Assembly: GCA_036009625.1 (NCBI GenBank)
Contig: DASYLJ010000156.1
Location: 1-49,356, forward strand
DNA: 49,356 nucleotides
Direction: 5' to 3'
DNA from: DASYLJ01 sp036009625
Lineage (GTDB): Bacteria; Desulfobacterota; Binatia; DP-6
In this document: positions 23,954 through 31,832 of the stretch, in pieces
Numbering within the stretch: the first letter of the stretch is position 1
Layout of the letters: every line of letters starts with the position of its first letter
Position numbers and translations under genes: made by a program
Notes under the pieces: generated by a model
Seen by the model: only the letters and a program-made list of their open reading frames with translations
What the model was told of the DNA's origin: nothing
Databases searched by the model: none

Positions 23954-24868
23954 TTGGAGCACTTCGTTCACGTATGGTCGGTGTGGCAGACCATTCGCGA
24001 GCGCCGGCGCCGCGGCAGACACGCAGAGCCGCAGAAGTTCCACGTCGGCGTCGACGGTGAAGGAATTCGCGTCGTCTCCGACTCGCTCGCTCGGTTCCGC
24101 GGACGGCACGACATCAGGAGCATGGCCTGGCCCGAGGTCGAACGCGTCGTCGCCTTCAAGACGGACGATTTCGCCGTCGACACGATTTGGGTTTCGCTCC
24201 AGACGATGGGGGACAGCGAGCAGCTGCTGTTCCCTGATGACGCCCGCGGCTGGACGTTGGTGGTGGAATCGCTGCCGATCCATCTTCCGGGGTGCATGCC
24301 GTTCGACGCCTGGTTCAGCATCGTCGCGTTCCCGGCGTTCGTCGAGAACGCGACGCTGATCTTCGATCGTTCGGCGCCCGTGCTGGTCCCCGACCCGCGC
24401 GTTCCGGAAACGAACGACAAGACCGAAGCGGAACGTCTCCGCATAGGTCTCACGCGGGGATGGATCGAGGTGCCGACGGCCACGGCGTGGGCCGACCGGA
24501 CCATCGCCGCACGAGAGACGCCGGATGCCGTCGTCGTCGAGATCGCGTCCGCTGGGACGGGTGATCGCGCGGGCGTGGCGGACCTGTTGTCGCAGGTGGC
24601 CGGCGAGACGGACGAGGTCGACGTGATGCGCCGCTGCCTGGCCGATCTGCGGCAATGGGTCGACTGCGATCACCGACGCACCCGGCAGGCGGCGTCGTAT
24701 CTCTACGAGGAGGCTTGCCGCGGCACGCTGTCCGAGGAGCACTTCGGGAAACAGCCCCTGCGTCTGGACGACGCATTCGCGCTGGCCGCGTCTGGGGCGT
24801 CGGGATCGATCGATGACGCGACCGCCGATCTGATGGACTTTCTCGACCGGTACGGCCGTCGCGCGTGA
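23954..24868 (+). CDS. Hypothetical protein with immunity-protein-like N-terminal half
   Basis: The 304-residue protein has two halves. Residues about 25-130 (VGVDGEGIRVVS, MAWPEVERVVAFKTDDFAVD, DARGWTLVVESLP, WFSIVAFPAFVENATLIF) resemble a family of small cytosolic proteins associated with polymorphic-toxin immunity loci. They share a W-x-E-V/I-x-x-V-x-A-x-K-x-D core and an LPG-x5-W-x6-PAF ending. The remaining half is helical and acidic and not recognised. The TTG start at 23954 follows a purine-rich stretch but no clear ribosome-binding site. No toxin gene is nearby, so the immunity role is uncertain. Confidence 0.5.
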   Translation: MEHFVHVWSVWQTIRERRRRGRHAEPQKFHVGVDGEGIRVVSDSLARFRGRHDIRSMAWPEVERVVAFKTDDFAVDTIWVSLQTMGDSEQLLFPDDARGWTLVVESLPIHLPGCMPFDAWFSIVAFPAFVENATLIFDRSAPVLVPDPRVPETNDKTEAERLRIGLTRGWIEVPTATAWADRTIAARETPDAVVVEIASAGTGDRAGVADLLSQVAGETDEVDVMRRCLADLRQWVDCDHRRTRQAASYLYEEACRGTLSEEHFGKQPLRLDDAFALAASGASGSIDDATADLMDFLDRYGRRA

Positions 24869-24878
24869 GCCGTCTCGA

Positions 24879-25256
24879 TCACCCGCGACCGTACGGGTCG
24901 TCAAACACGAACTTCCATGTCCCGTCCGCCTGCCGCCGGACGATCTCGATCGCCTCGCCGCCGGTCTCGATCGCGTCTCCATCCGGGCCGGTCATCTTGG
25001 CGTGCCAGTCGTTGTACAGGATCGCCATGTCGCGTCCGGCCGTGAACGACTTGATGACCTGCAGCTTCATCGTCGGCTTGGCCTCGAGCAGGCCGCCGAG
25101 CGCCTCGCGGATGGCCTCGCGGCCCTTGGCCTGCTGGTCCGGGCTCGGGAGCAGCACCGCGTCGTCCTCGTAGAGGCCGACGAGGGCGTCGAGCTGACCG
25201 GCGTTGGCGTACTTCTCGAAGAGCGCGTCGCATTCCTCGGCGGTCTTTGCAGACAT
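24879..25256 (-). CDS. NTF2-like / SnoaL-like protein (DUF4440)
   Basis: The 125-residue protein has the cone-shaped NTF2-like fold signature: helix AEECDALFEKYANAGQLDALVGLYEDDAVLLP in two segments (residues 6-37), then a KGREAIREALGGLL helix, and strands with IKSFTAGRDMAILYNDW and GTWKFVFDDPYG. These proteins are ketosteroid-isomerase-like or act as small-ligand binders, often induced by stress. AGGAGGG seven bases before ATG 25256 sets the start. It is convergent with the preceding gene (10-bp gap) and divergent from the PhyH gene. Confidence 0.8.
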   Translation of the reverse strand: MSAKTAEECDALFEKYANAGQLDALVGLYEDDAVLLPSPDQQAKGREAIREALGGLLEAKPTMKLQVIKSFTAGRDMAILYNDWHAKMTGPDGDAIETGGEAIEIVRRQADGTWKFVFDDPYGRG

Positions 25257-25341
25257 GGCGAGTCCCTCCTGACGCGGGCGTAGCAGACGTCGACCCGGCT
25301 GGCCATCCCGGGGGCGCGGATGGTATCGGTCCGGGTCGCCC

Positions 25342-26169
25342 ATGCCGACCGATCTCCCGCTGACCACCCGCTTCACGCTCGGCTCTGCCGTTACGGCGGA
25401 GCAGCGTGCGTTCCTCGCCCAGCACGGCTTCCTCGTCTTCGACCAGGTGGCCCGACCCGACGAGGTCGCGATGCTCGTCGAGGAGATGGAGCGCATCCAG
25501 GCGCAGTGGCTCGCCGAGAAGCGCACGCGCGTCTTCGGCATCCCGATCTTCTTCGGCAAGGACCACGAGGGGAAGCCGTTCCTGCAGCGGCTCGCGTTTA
25601 CGTCGATCTTCTCCGACCGGATACGCGCCTTCGTGCGCGACTCGCGCTTCGCACCCATCCTCGAGCTCATCGGGAAGGACGCGCGTGTCGGTGATGCGGA
25701 GAAGGACGGCGTCGTGATCAACCGCTTCATGAACGTGCCGGGCAGCGTCTATCCGCGGCTCGGCTGGCACACCGACGGCCTGCGCGACATCTTCTACGGC
25801 CGCATGCCGCAGGAGATGCTCAACATCGGCCTGCACCTCGACCGCTGTACCGCCGACAACGGCGGCCTGCGGCTCATTCCCGGCAGCCATCGGCAGGGGC
25901 TGTGGTCGATGTGCTTCCGCAAGATGTACTTCGTGTCGCACGCGCCCGATCCGACGGAGATCTGTGTCGAGACGATGCCCGGCGACCTCACCGTCCACGA
26001 CGGCCGCCTCTGGCATCGTGTCGCGCAATCACCGCACACCGGTCTCGCCAGCCTGCGTCGATCGATGTACCTGCCGTACCTGACGGGACCGTTCGAGCCG
26101 AAGAGCGACGAGAGCCCCACGCCGGCGTACCACCGCGTCGCCGAGTGGATTCGCGGCCGTCCCGCCTGA
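25342..26169 (+). CDS. Phytanoyl-CoA dioxygenase (PhyH) family protein
   Basis: The 275-residue protein is a member of the Fe(II)/2-oxoglutarate-dependent PhyH family. The iron-binding triad is visible as His143 and Asp145 in GWHTDG and His225 in GRLWHRV. LRLIPGSHRQGLW and the following Arg (RRSMYLPY, about 239-246) fit the 2-oxoglutarate pocket. Such enzymes hydroxylate branched acyl-CoAs, small alcohols, ectoine and other compounds, so the substrate remains open. It starts a tightly spaced set of four genes (PhyH, LLM, thiolase, DUF1254) with gaps of 19, 10 and 4 bp, which suggests one degradation pathway. Confidence 0.85.
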   Translation: MPTDLPLTTRFTLGSAVTAEQRAFLAQHGFLVFDQVARPDEVAMLVEEMERIQAQWLAEKRTRVFGIPIFFGKDHEGKPFLQRLAFTSIFSDRIRAFVRDSRFAPILELIGKDARVGDAEKDGVVINRFMNVPGSVYPRLGWHTDGLRDIFYGRMPQEMLNIGLHLDRCTADNGGLRLIPGSHRQGLWSMCFRKMYFVSHAPDPTEICVETMPGDLTVHDGRLWHRVAQSPHTGLASLRRSMYLPYLTGPFEPKSDESPTPAYHRVAEWIRGRPA

Positions 26170-26188
26170 ACCGAAGGAGACTCTCCAG

Positions 26189-27127
26189 ATGTCGCGACGC
26201 GTACGCTTCGGCGTCACCCTGCCGCAGATCAAGCGCACGTGGACCGACGCGCGCGACACGGCGATCGAGCTTGACCGTCTCGGCTTCGATTCGGTGTGGG
26301 TGTGCGATCATCTCTACGGCGTGCCGATGCCGAACCTCCCCATCCTCGAAGGATGGAGCGAGCTGGCCGCGGTCGCCGCCGTCACCGAACGCGTCGAGCT
26401 CGGCACCCTGGTGACGCCGCCGTTCTTCCGCAACCCCGCCGTGCTCGCGAAGCAGATCGCCACGATCGACAACATCGCCGGTGGCCGTGTCATCGCGGGC
26501 CTCGGCAGCGGCTGGTTCGCGTCGGAGTACGAGGGCTACGGCATTCCGTTCCCGTCCGTCGGCGAGCGGCTGCGCGCGCTCGAGGAAACCTGCCAGCTCA
26601 TGCGACGCATGTGGAGTGAGGAGCAGGTGACGTTCGACGGCACGACGGCGAAGACCGATGCCGTGTGGTGCGAGCCCAAGCCGCCGCGTCGCGTGCCGAT
26701 CCTGATCGGTGGCGGCGGTGAGAAGGTGCTGCTCCGCATCGCCGCGCAGCACGCCGACATCTGGAACAACCTCGCCGTCTCGCAGTCGCAGCTCGGCAAG
26801 AAGATCGAGGTGCTGCGCCGGCACTGCGACGCGGTGAAGCGTGATCCGGCCGAGGTCGAGGTGTCGCAGCAGTGTCTCGTCGTGATCTCGCCCGACGAGG
26901 CGTCGGCGCGCGAGGCGCTCGCGAAGGCCAACCGCATCTACGGCGGGCACATGGGTGGCGGGCTCGAGGAGCACGGCATCTGGGGGTCGCCGGCGCAGGT
27001 CGTCGAGCGCATCGAGCGGCACGTGAAGCTCGGGTGCAACCTCTTCGTCATGGAATTCTTCGGCAAGGACACGCGCGAGCCGGCGCGACTCTTCGCCGAG
27101 CAGGTCATGCCCGCGTTCCGGGCGTAA
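26189..27127 (+). CDS. LLM-class flavin- or F420-dependent oxidoreductase
   Basis: The 312-residue protein has the luciferase-like monooxygenase TIM barrel: RFGVTLPQI at the start, LDRLGFDSVWVCDHLYG, VTERVELGTLVTPPFFRNP, LAKQIATIDNIAGGRVIAGLGSGW in two adjacent segments, and VPILIGGGGEKVLLRIAAQHAD. This order is typical of the F420-dependent LLM subfamily (TIGR03560-like). Flavin versus F420 cannot be decided from these residues. AAGGAG stands upstream of the ATG. Its place between PhyH and thiolase suggests oxidation of a side chain or ring intermediate. Confidence 0.85.
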   Translation: MSRRVRFGVTLPQIKRTWTDARDTAIELDRLGFDSVWVCDHLYGVPMPNLPILEGWSELAAVAAVTERVELGTLVTPPFFRNPAVLAKQIATIDNIAGGRVIAGLGSGWFASEYEGYGIPFPSVGERLRALEETCQLMRRMWSEEQVTFDGTTAKTDAVWCEPKPPRRVPILIGGGGEKVLLRIAAQHADIWNNLAVSQSQLGKKIEVLRRHCDAVKRDPAEVEVSQQCLVVISPDEASAREALAKANRIYGGHMGGGLEEHGIWGSPAQVVERIERHVKLGCNLFVMEFFGKDTREPARLFAEQVMPAFRA

Positions 27128-27137
27128 GGAGACGTCG

Positions 27138-28301
27138 ATGCAGGAAGTCTGGATCATCGCGGCAGCGCGGAGCCCCATCGGGCGGCGCAAGGGCGGGCTT
27201 TCGGGTCTGCATCCGGCCGATCTGCTCGGGTTCGTGCAGCGCGCGGCCGTCGAGCGCTCGGGCATCGACCCGGCGAAGGTGGGGCAGGTCATCGGCGGAG
27301 CGGTGTCCCAGGTCGGCGAGCAGTCGTTCGACATCGCGCGCACCGCGTGGCTCGCGCAGGGCCTGCCGATGGAGGTCGCGGCAACCACCATCGACGCGCA
27401 GTGCGGCTCGAGCCAACAGGCGACGACGCTCGCCGCCGGCATGGTCGGCGCGGGCATCGAGGACGTCGTGCTCGCGTGCGGCGTCGAAATGATGACGCGC
27501 GTGCCGCTCGGCTCGAACATGGCCGGCGGCTCGCCGCTGCCGAAGTCGTACAAGACCCACTACGCGTTCGCGTCGCAGTTCGCGGGTGCGGAGATGATCG
27601 CCACGGAGTACGGCATCACGCGCGAGGACACCGACCGCTTCGGCCTGTTGAGCCAGCAGCATGCGATCCAGGCGTGGAAGGAAGGCCGCTTCGAACGCGA
27701 GATCGTGCCGATTACGGCGCCGGTGCTGGGCGAGGACGGCAAGCCGACCGGTGAGACGAAGGTGATCAGCCGTGACGAAGGGCTGCGCGAGACGTCGCTC
27801 GAGAAGCTCGCCACGCTGAAAGCGGTGCAGGAAGGCGGCATCCACACCGCGGGCACGTCGTCGCAGGTGTCCGACGGCGCCTCGGCGGTGCTGCTCGCGT
27901 CGCCGTCGGCGGCGAAGGCGCTCGGCCTGAAGCCGCGCGCGCGCATCGTCGCGACGACGCTGGTCGGCGTCGATCCGGTGACGATGCTGAAGGGGCCGAT
28001 CCCGGCGTCGCGCAAGGTGTTCGCGCAGACGGGTCTCACCGTCGATCAGATGGACACGTTCGAGGTGAACGAGGCCTTCGCGTCGGTGGTACTCGCCTGG
28101 GAGAAGGAGATCCATCCCAACCCGGAGCGGGTGAACCCGAATGGCGGCGCGATCGCGCTCGGCCATCCGACGGGATCGACGGGGGCGCGGCTCATCACCA
28201 CCGCGCTGCACGAGCTGGAGCGCACGGGCGGACGGTATGGGCTGATCGCGATGTGCTGCGGCGGTGGATTGGGCACGGGCACCATCATCGAACGGATGTG
28301 A
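27138..28301 (+). CDS. Acetyl-CoA acetyltransferase / 3-ketoacyl-CoA thiolase
   Basis: The 387-residue protein is a canonical thiolase. The acyl-accepting nucleophile is Cys89 in IDAQCGSS, the His343 site lies in GGAIALGHPTG, and the second catalytic Cys is Cys373 in MCCGGGLGTG. NEAF at the conserved position is also present. It is thus competent for thiolysis, unlike the thiolase-like gene at 39951. It resembles the subgroup used in steroid and branched-chain beta-oxidation. GGAG six bases before ATG and a 10-bp gap after the LLM gene support co-translation. Confidence 0.92.
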   Translation: MQEVWIIAAARSPIGRRKGGLSGLHPADLLGFVQRAAVERSGIDPAKVGQVIGGAVSQVGEQSFDIARTAWLAQGLPMEVAATTIDAQCGSSQQATTLAAGMVGAGIEDVVLACGVEMMTRVPLGSNMAGGSPLPKSYKTHYAFASQFAGAEMIATEYGITREDTDRFGLLSQQHAIQAWKEGRFEREIVPITAPVLGEDGKPTGETKVISRDEGLRETSLEKLATLKAVQEGGIHTAGTSSQVSDGASAVLLASPSAAKALGLKPRARIVATTLVGVDPVTMLKGPIPASRKVFAQTGLTVDQMDTFEVNEAFASVVLAWEKEIHPNPERVNPNGGAIALGHPTGSTGARLITTALHELERTGGRYGLIAMCCGGGLGTGTIIERM

Positions 28302-28305
28302 GCGC

Positions 28306-29691
28306 GTGAGGAAGCTCGACGGGATGCTCTTCGCAGCGCTTGGCGTTCTGCTGTTGGCCGGAGGGCGAGCTGCGCCAGCATCGGATGCCGTCCACCGTCG
28401 TGCCGTCGAAGCAGCCATCTGGGGCATGCCCTTCGTCAGCGTCGATGCGATGCGCGAGGCATTCTTCCGCGATGCCGGAGCGAAGTACGGCGACATCATC
28501 TACTGGTCGAAGCCGTCGGACTGGAAGCTGCAGTTCACGACGCCGAACGCCTCGACGCACTACGTCTACTTCAATTTCACCCTGAAGGACGGGCCCGTCG
28601 TTCTGGACGTTCCGCCGACGGTCGGGGCGGGGCTGTTCGGCTCTCTCGTCGACGCCTGGGAAGTCCCGTTGGTCGACGTCGGTCCAGCTGGGGAGGATGC
28701 GGGGAAGGGCGGCAGGTATCTGCTGCTACCTCCAGGCTTCGAAGGCGCCGTGCCCGACGGCTACATCCCGGTTCGCTCCGAGACTTTCAATGGCTATGCG
28801 CTGCTGCGCGCCATCCCCGCGACCGCATCGGCAGTGGACGAAGCCAGGGCCATCGACCTCGTGAAGCAGCTTCGACTCTATCCATTGGCGCAGGCGGCCG
28901 CTCCCCCTGCGCAACGGCACATCGACATGGCGGGAAAGCTGACCGATGGCGTCGTGCGATTCGATGAGACCTTCTTCGAGCGCCTTGCGCGCATGGTGAA
29001 CGAGGAACCGGTCCTGCCGCGCGATCTGGTGGCGATGGGGCAGCTACGCTCGTTGGGCATCGAGAAGGGAAAGCCGTTCGCGCCCGATGCCTCGACGAAA
29101 GCGATCCTCCGGCAGGCGGCGCAGGAAGCGCATGCGGGGTTCATGGCGGGCGTGCGTGGGGGGGAGCCGTGGTGGCCTGGCAGCCAGTGGAAGCTGCCCG
29201 AGAGCGTCGGGGCCAAGACCGGGTTCCGGTTTCAGACCGACGACGCCCTGTTCGTGGACGAGCGCGGCCTGATCTTCTTCCTCGCCTTCGCGGTACCGAA
29301 GAAGCTGGGCGCGGCGACCTTCTACCTCGTTGGCGGCAGCGACGCCGCCGGTCAGCCGCTCCAGGGTAGACGGTCCTACCGGCTGCACGTGCCTGCCGGC
29401 GTTCCGGCCAAGCAGTACTGGGCGGTCACGGTCTACGACCTCGACACGGCGTGCTTCATCCGCGACCTGCCGCGCCCCGGGCTCGACTCCTACGATCAGA
29501 CGATGCGGAGGAACCCGGACGGATCGGTGGACGTCTACTTCGGCCCGACGGCGCCCGCTGGCCAGGAAGCCAACTGGGTTCCCACCGTGGCCGGCGCGGC
29601 GTGGTTCTCGTTGTTCCGGTTCTATGGCCCGGAGAAGCCGCTGTTCGAGAAGACGTGGCGCCTGCCGGACATCGAGGCGGTCGCGCCCTGA
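28306..29691 (+). CDS. Exported DUF1254/DUF1214 domain protein
   Basis: The 461-residue protein has a signal peptide (residues 1-24, core MLFAALGVLLLAGG). An N-terminal DUF1254 domain follows (HRRAVEAAIWGMPFVSVDAMR, DIIYWSKPSDWKLQ, THYVYFNFTLKDGPVVLDVPP in two segments), and a C-terminal DUF1214 domain (about 345-461) has SYRLHVPAGVPAKQYWAVTVYD, then MRRNPDGSVDVYFGP and the final WFSLFRFYGPEKPLFEKTWRLPDIE. These domains always occur together in periplasmic proteins of unknown role. The GTG start at 28306 lies four bases after the thiolase stop, so it is probably part of the PhyH operon. ATG 28324 is an alternative start. Confidence 0.85.
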   Translation: MRKLDGMLFAALGVLLLAGGRAAPASDAVHRRAVEAAIWGMPFVSVDAMREAFFRDAGAKYGDIIYWSKPSDWKLQFTTPNASTHYVYFNFTLKDGPVVLDVPPTVGAGLFGSLVDAWEVPLVDVGPAGEDAGKGGRYLLLPPGFEGAVPDGYIPVRSETFNGYALLRAIPATASAVDEARAIDLVKQLRLYPLAQAAAPPAQRHIDMAGKLTDGVVRFDETFFERLARMVNEEPVLPRDLVAMGQLRSLGIEKGKPFAPDASTKAILRQAAQEAHAGFMAGVRGGEPWWPGSQWKLPESVGAKTGFRFQTDDALFVDERGLIFFLAFAVPKKLGAATFYLVGGSDAAGQPLQGRRSYRLHVPAGVPAKQYWAVTVYDLDTACFIRDLPRPGLDSYDQTMRRNPDGSVDVYFGPTAPAGQEANWVPTVAGAAWFSLFRFYGPEKPLFEKTWRLPDIEAVAP

Positions 29692-29711
29692 TGGATGCCG
29701 CCTGAGCGTCG

Positions 29712-30596
29712 TCACGCCGGCAGCAGGAACCCTCGCACCGCCGCGACCAACTCGTCCAGTTGGTCGAAGTGCACCATGTGCCCCGCGCCCGGAATCTCGA
29801 CGAACGATCCATGCTGGAAGCACGCCAGCCGGCGCTTCAGATCGTCGGCCTCGAGGTAGATCGCGCCCGGCTTCTCGCGCCAGAACTCGCCCGATTCCGC
29901 GCCATGCACGACGAGCGTCGGCGCGGTGATCCGTCGCCAGAACGCCATCACGTACTCGAGGTTGAACGGGCCGCCCATCGAGAGCGTGCTCAGCATGGCG
30001 TCGAACTTCCACTCGAGCGTGCCGTCCTCGCGGAGCCGCGTGCCGAGGATGGCGAGCTCGCGTGCTTTCGCCTCCGGGAGCCGTGGATTGCGCTCGCGGA
30101 GGCGGCGGTAGGCGGCGTCGAGGTCCTTCAGTCCCGGATGACCGCTGAGCGCGCGGTCGATGCGCGCGAAGCCGGCGATCGTCCAGCGCAGCTCGGCGGC
30201 CATGTCGGGGATGGGGGGGCCCATGCCCTCGACCATCACCACCTTCGACGGCGTGTCGGGAAAGCTGCCGGCATACTGGCAGACGATCTCGCCGCCCATC
30301 GAGTGGCCGAGCAGCACCGGCTTCTCGAGGCGCAGCGCGCGGATGAGATTGTGCAGGTCGAGGACGAAGTGGCCGAAGCCGTAGTACGGCGTCGTCTCGC
30401 TGTCGCCGTGGCCGCGCAGATCGATGGCGAGGACGTGGTAGCGGTCGACGAGCGCGCGTGCCAGGTCGTCGAACGAGTGCGAGTGATCGCGCAGGCCGTG
30501 GACGATGACGAGCGGTGGCAGCGACGGATCGCCCCAGTCGCGGAAATGGATGCGGAGCGTGCCGCTGCGGAAGAAGCGCTCGGTGAATTCCGGCAT
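29712..30596 (-). CDS. Alpha/beta hydrolase
   Basis: The 294-residue protein has the alpha/beta-hydrolase fold: VIVHGLRDHSHSF forms the oxyanion loop, VLAIDLRGHGDSE the conserved strand-loop, and GHSMGG the nucleophile elbow with Ser99. The general base His lies in GAGHMVHFDQ near the C terminus. The acid residue is probably in LVVHGAESGE. The substrate class (ester, epoxide or C-C bond) is not decidable. It is the last gene of the alkB operon, 13 bp after the RNA methyltransferase gene. ATG 30596 is chosen over 30659 because the longer leader is not conserved hydrolase sequence. Confidence 0.85.
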   Translation of the reverse strand: MPEFTERFFRSGTLRIHFRDWGDPSLPPLVIVHGLRDHSHSFDDLARALVDRYHVLAIDLRGHGDSETTPYYGFGHFVLDLHNLIRALRLEKPVLLGHSMGGEIVCQYAGSFPDTPSKVVMVEGMGPPIPDMAAELRWTIAGFARIDRALSGHPGLKDLDAAYRRLRERNPRLPEAKARELAILGTRLREDGTLEWKFDAMLSTLSMGGPFNLEYVMAFWRRITAPTLVVHGAESGEFWREKPGAIYLEADDLKRRLACFQHGSFVEIPGAGHMVHFDQLDELVAAVRGFLLPA

Positions 30597-30609
30597 GAGC
30601 CGCGCGACG

Positions 30610-31410
30610 CTATAGGCGGTGTCGAGCGGTGGCAACCCGCCGCAGCGCATGCAGAGCAATGGCTGCGGCGGTGGCGACGTTGAGCGAATCGATGCCCGCC
30701 GCCATCGGAATCGTCAGCGCGACGTCGGCCGCCGCCGTGACCCCTGGGCGTAGACCAGCGCCCTCCGTGCCGAGCAGCAGGACCGCACGCTCCGGCGGAA
30801 CGTACGTGCCGATGTCCACCCCGTCGTGTGGCGTCAGCGCCAGGAGCGTCATGCCGGCGGCGCGCAGTCGCGACAGGGTGTCGAGCGGCTCGACGAAGCG
30901 TGCGAACGGCACCAGCAACGTCGCGCCCATCGAGGTTCGGATCGCCTTGCGGTAGAGCGGATCCGCGGAGCCCTCGGAGAGCAGCACGCCGTCGGCACCG
31001 AAGGCGCGTGCGGTGCGGAAGATGACGCCGACGTTGTCGGGGTCGGTGACGTCGTCGAGCATGACCAGCCGCTTCGGCGTCGAGGCGAGGATGGCGTCGA
31101 GCGACGGGTCGGGCATGCGCTCGCCGAGGGCCAGGCAGCCGCGGTGGAAGTTGTAGCCGACGATCTCGCGCAGCAGCGGCATCGGGCCGACGTACACCGG
31201 CACGTCGGGCGGGATCGGCTCGAGCGACGCCAGCGCGGCGTCGTTCACCAGGATGGCGCGGCTGCGGAAACGCGACGCCAAGAGCTCGCGCACGACGGCG
31301 CGTGTCTCGACGACGAAGAGCCCGTCGCGCGAGCCGCGCTCGCGGTCGCGCAGGTCGCGGAACGGCTCGACGCGCGGGTCGTCGGCGTCGACCACCCGCT
31401 CGACGGGCAT
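30610..31410 (-). CDS. TrmH/SpoU-family RNA 2'-O-methyltransferase
   Basis: The 266-residue protein has the SPOUT fold of 2'-O-ribose RNA methyltransferases. Motif 1 is LDDVTDPDNVGVIFRTARAFGADGV in two adjacent segments, motif 2 LLLGTEGAGL and motif 3 IPMAAGIDSLNVATAAAI, which together form the knotted SAM site. An N-terminal L30e-like domain (about 1-90, LFVVETRAVVRELLAS) binds RNA. The target nucleotide (rRNA or tRNA) is not clear. The ATG overlaps the TGA of doxX (TGATG), so it is translationally coupled within the alkB operon, an unusual setting for such a gene. Confidence 0.88.
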   Translation of the reverse strand: MPVERVVDADDPRVEPFRDLRDRERGSRDGLFVVETRAVVRELLASRFRSRAILVNDAALASLEPIPPDVPVYVGPMPLLREIVGYNFHRGCLALGERMPDPSLDAILASTPKRLVMLDDVTDPDNVGVIFRTARAFGADGVLLSEGSADPLYRKAIRTSMGATLLVPFARFVEPLDTLSRLRAAGMTLLALTPHDGVDIGTYVPPERAVLLLGTEGAGLRPGVTAAADVALTIPMAAGIDSLNVATAAAIALHALRRVATARHRL

Positions 31411-31799
31411 CAGCGCACGTCCGGCCGCGTGTGCCACCACGCCCAGGCGATCAGCACGAGCTGCAGCGGCAGGCGCCCCCACGCCTGCGCCGGCGTGGGC
31501 TGCGACATCCACTCGGGACGGTGTACGAGCTGCACGTCGTTCATCGCGGCGTGCAGGTTGGCGGGGAAGATGGCGATGAGCAGCAGGATGATGCCCCACG
31601 CGCCGAGCACGCGCGTCGACGGGATGATCACCATGACGCCGAGGACGAACTCGGCGATGCCCGAGACGTAGACCAGACCCAGATGCCACGGCAGGTACGG
31701 CGGCATGATCTGGAGGTAGAACTCCGGCGCGACGAAGTGCATCACGCCTGCGAAGGCGTAGAACACCCCCATCAGCCAGCACGAGACCGTCTTCAGCAC
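31410..31799 (-). CDS. DoxX-like small membrane protein
   Basis: The 129-residue protein has four hydrophobic segments (about 8-27, 41-60, 66-84, 105-122) and the DoxX/TQO-small-like pattern in the first (FYAFAGVMHFVAPEFY) and second (GLVYVSGIAEFVLGVMVII). Family members are small integral membrane proteins linked to quinone or redox functions. The start is GTG 31799, with an internal ATG at 31772. It lies between alkB (33 bp upstream) and the trmH-like gene (overlapping by one base). Confidence 0.8.
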   Translation of the reverse strand: MLKTVSCWLMGVFYAFAGVMHFVAPEFYLQIMPPYLPWHLGLVYVSGIAEFVLGVMVIIPSTRVLGAWGIILLLIAIFPANLHAAMNDVQLVHRPEWMSQPTPAQAWGRLPLQLVLIAWAWWHTRPDVR

Positions 31800-31832
31800 C
31801 GCGCGCAGATAGCACGCGGGCGCCGCGATCTC

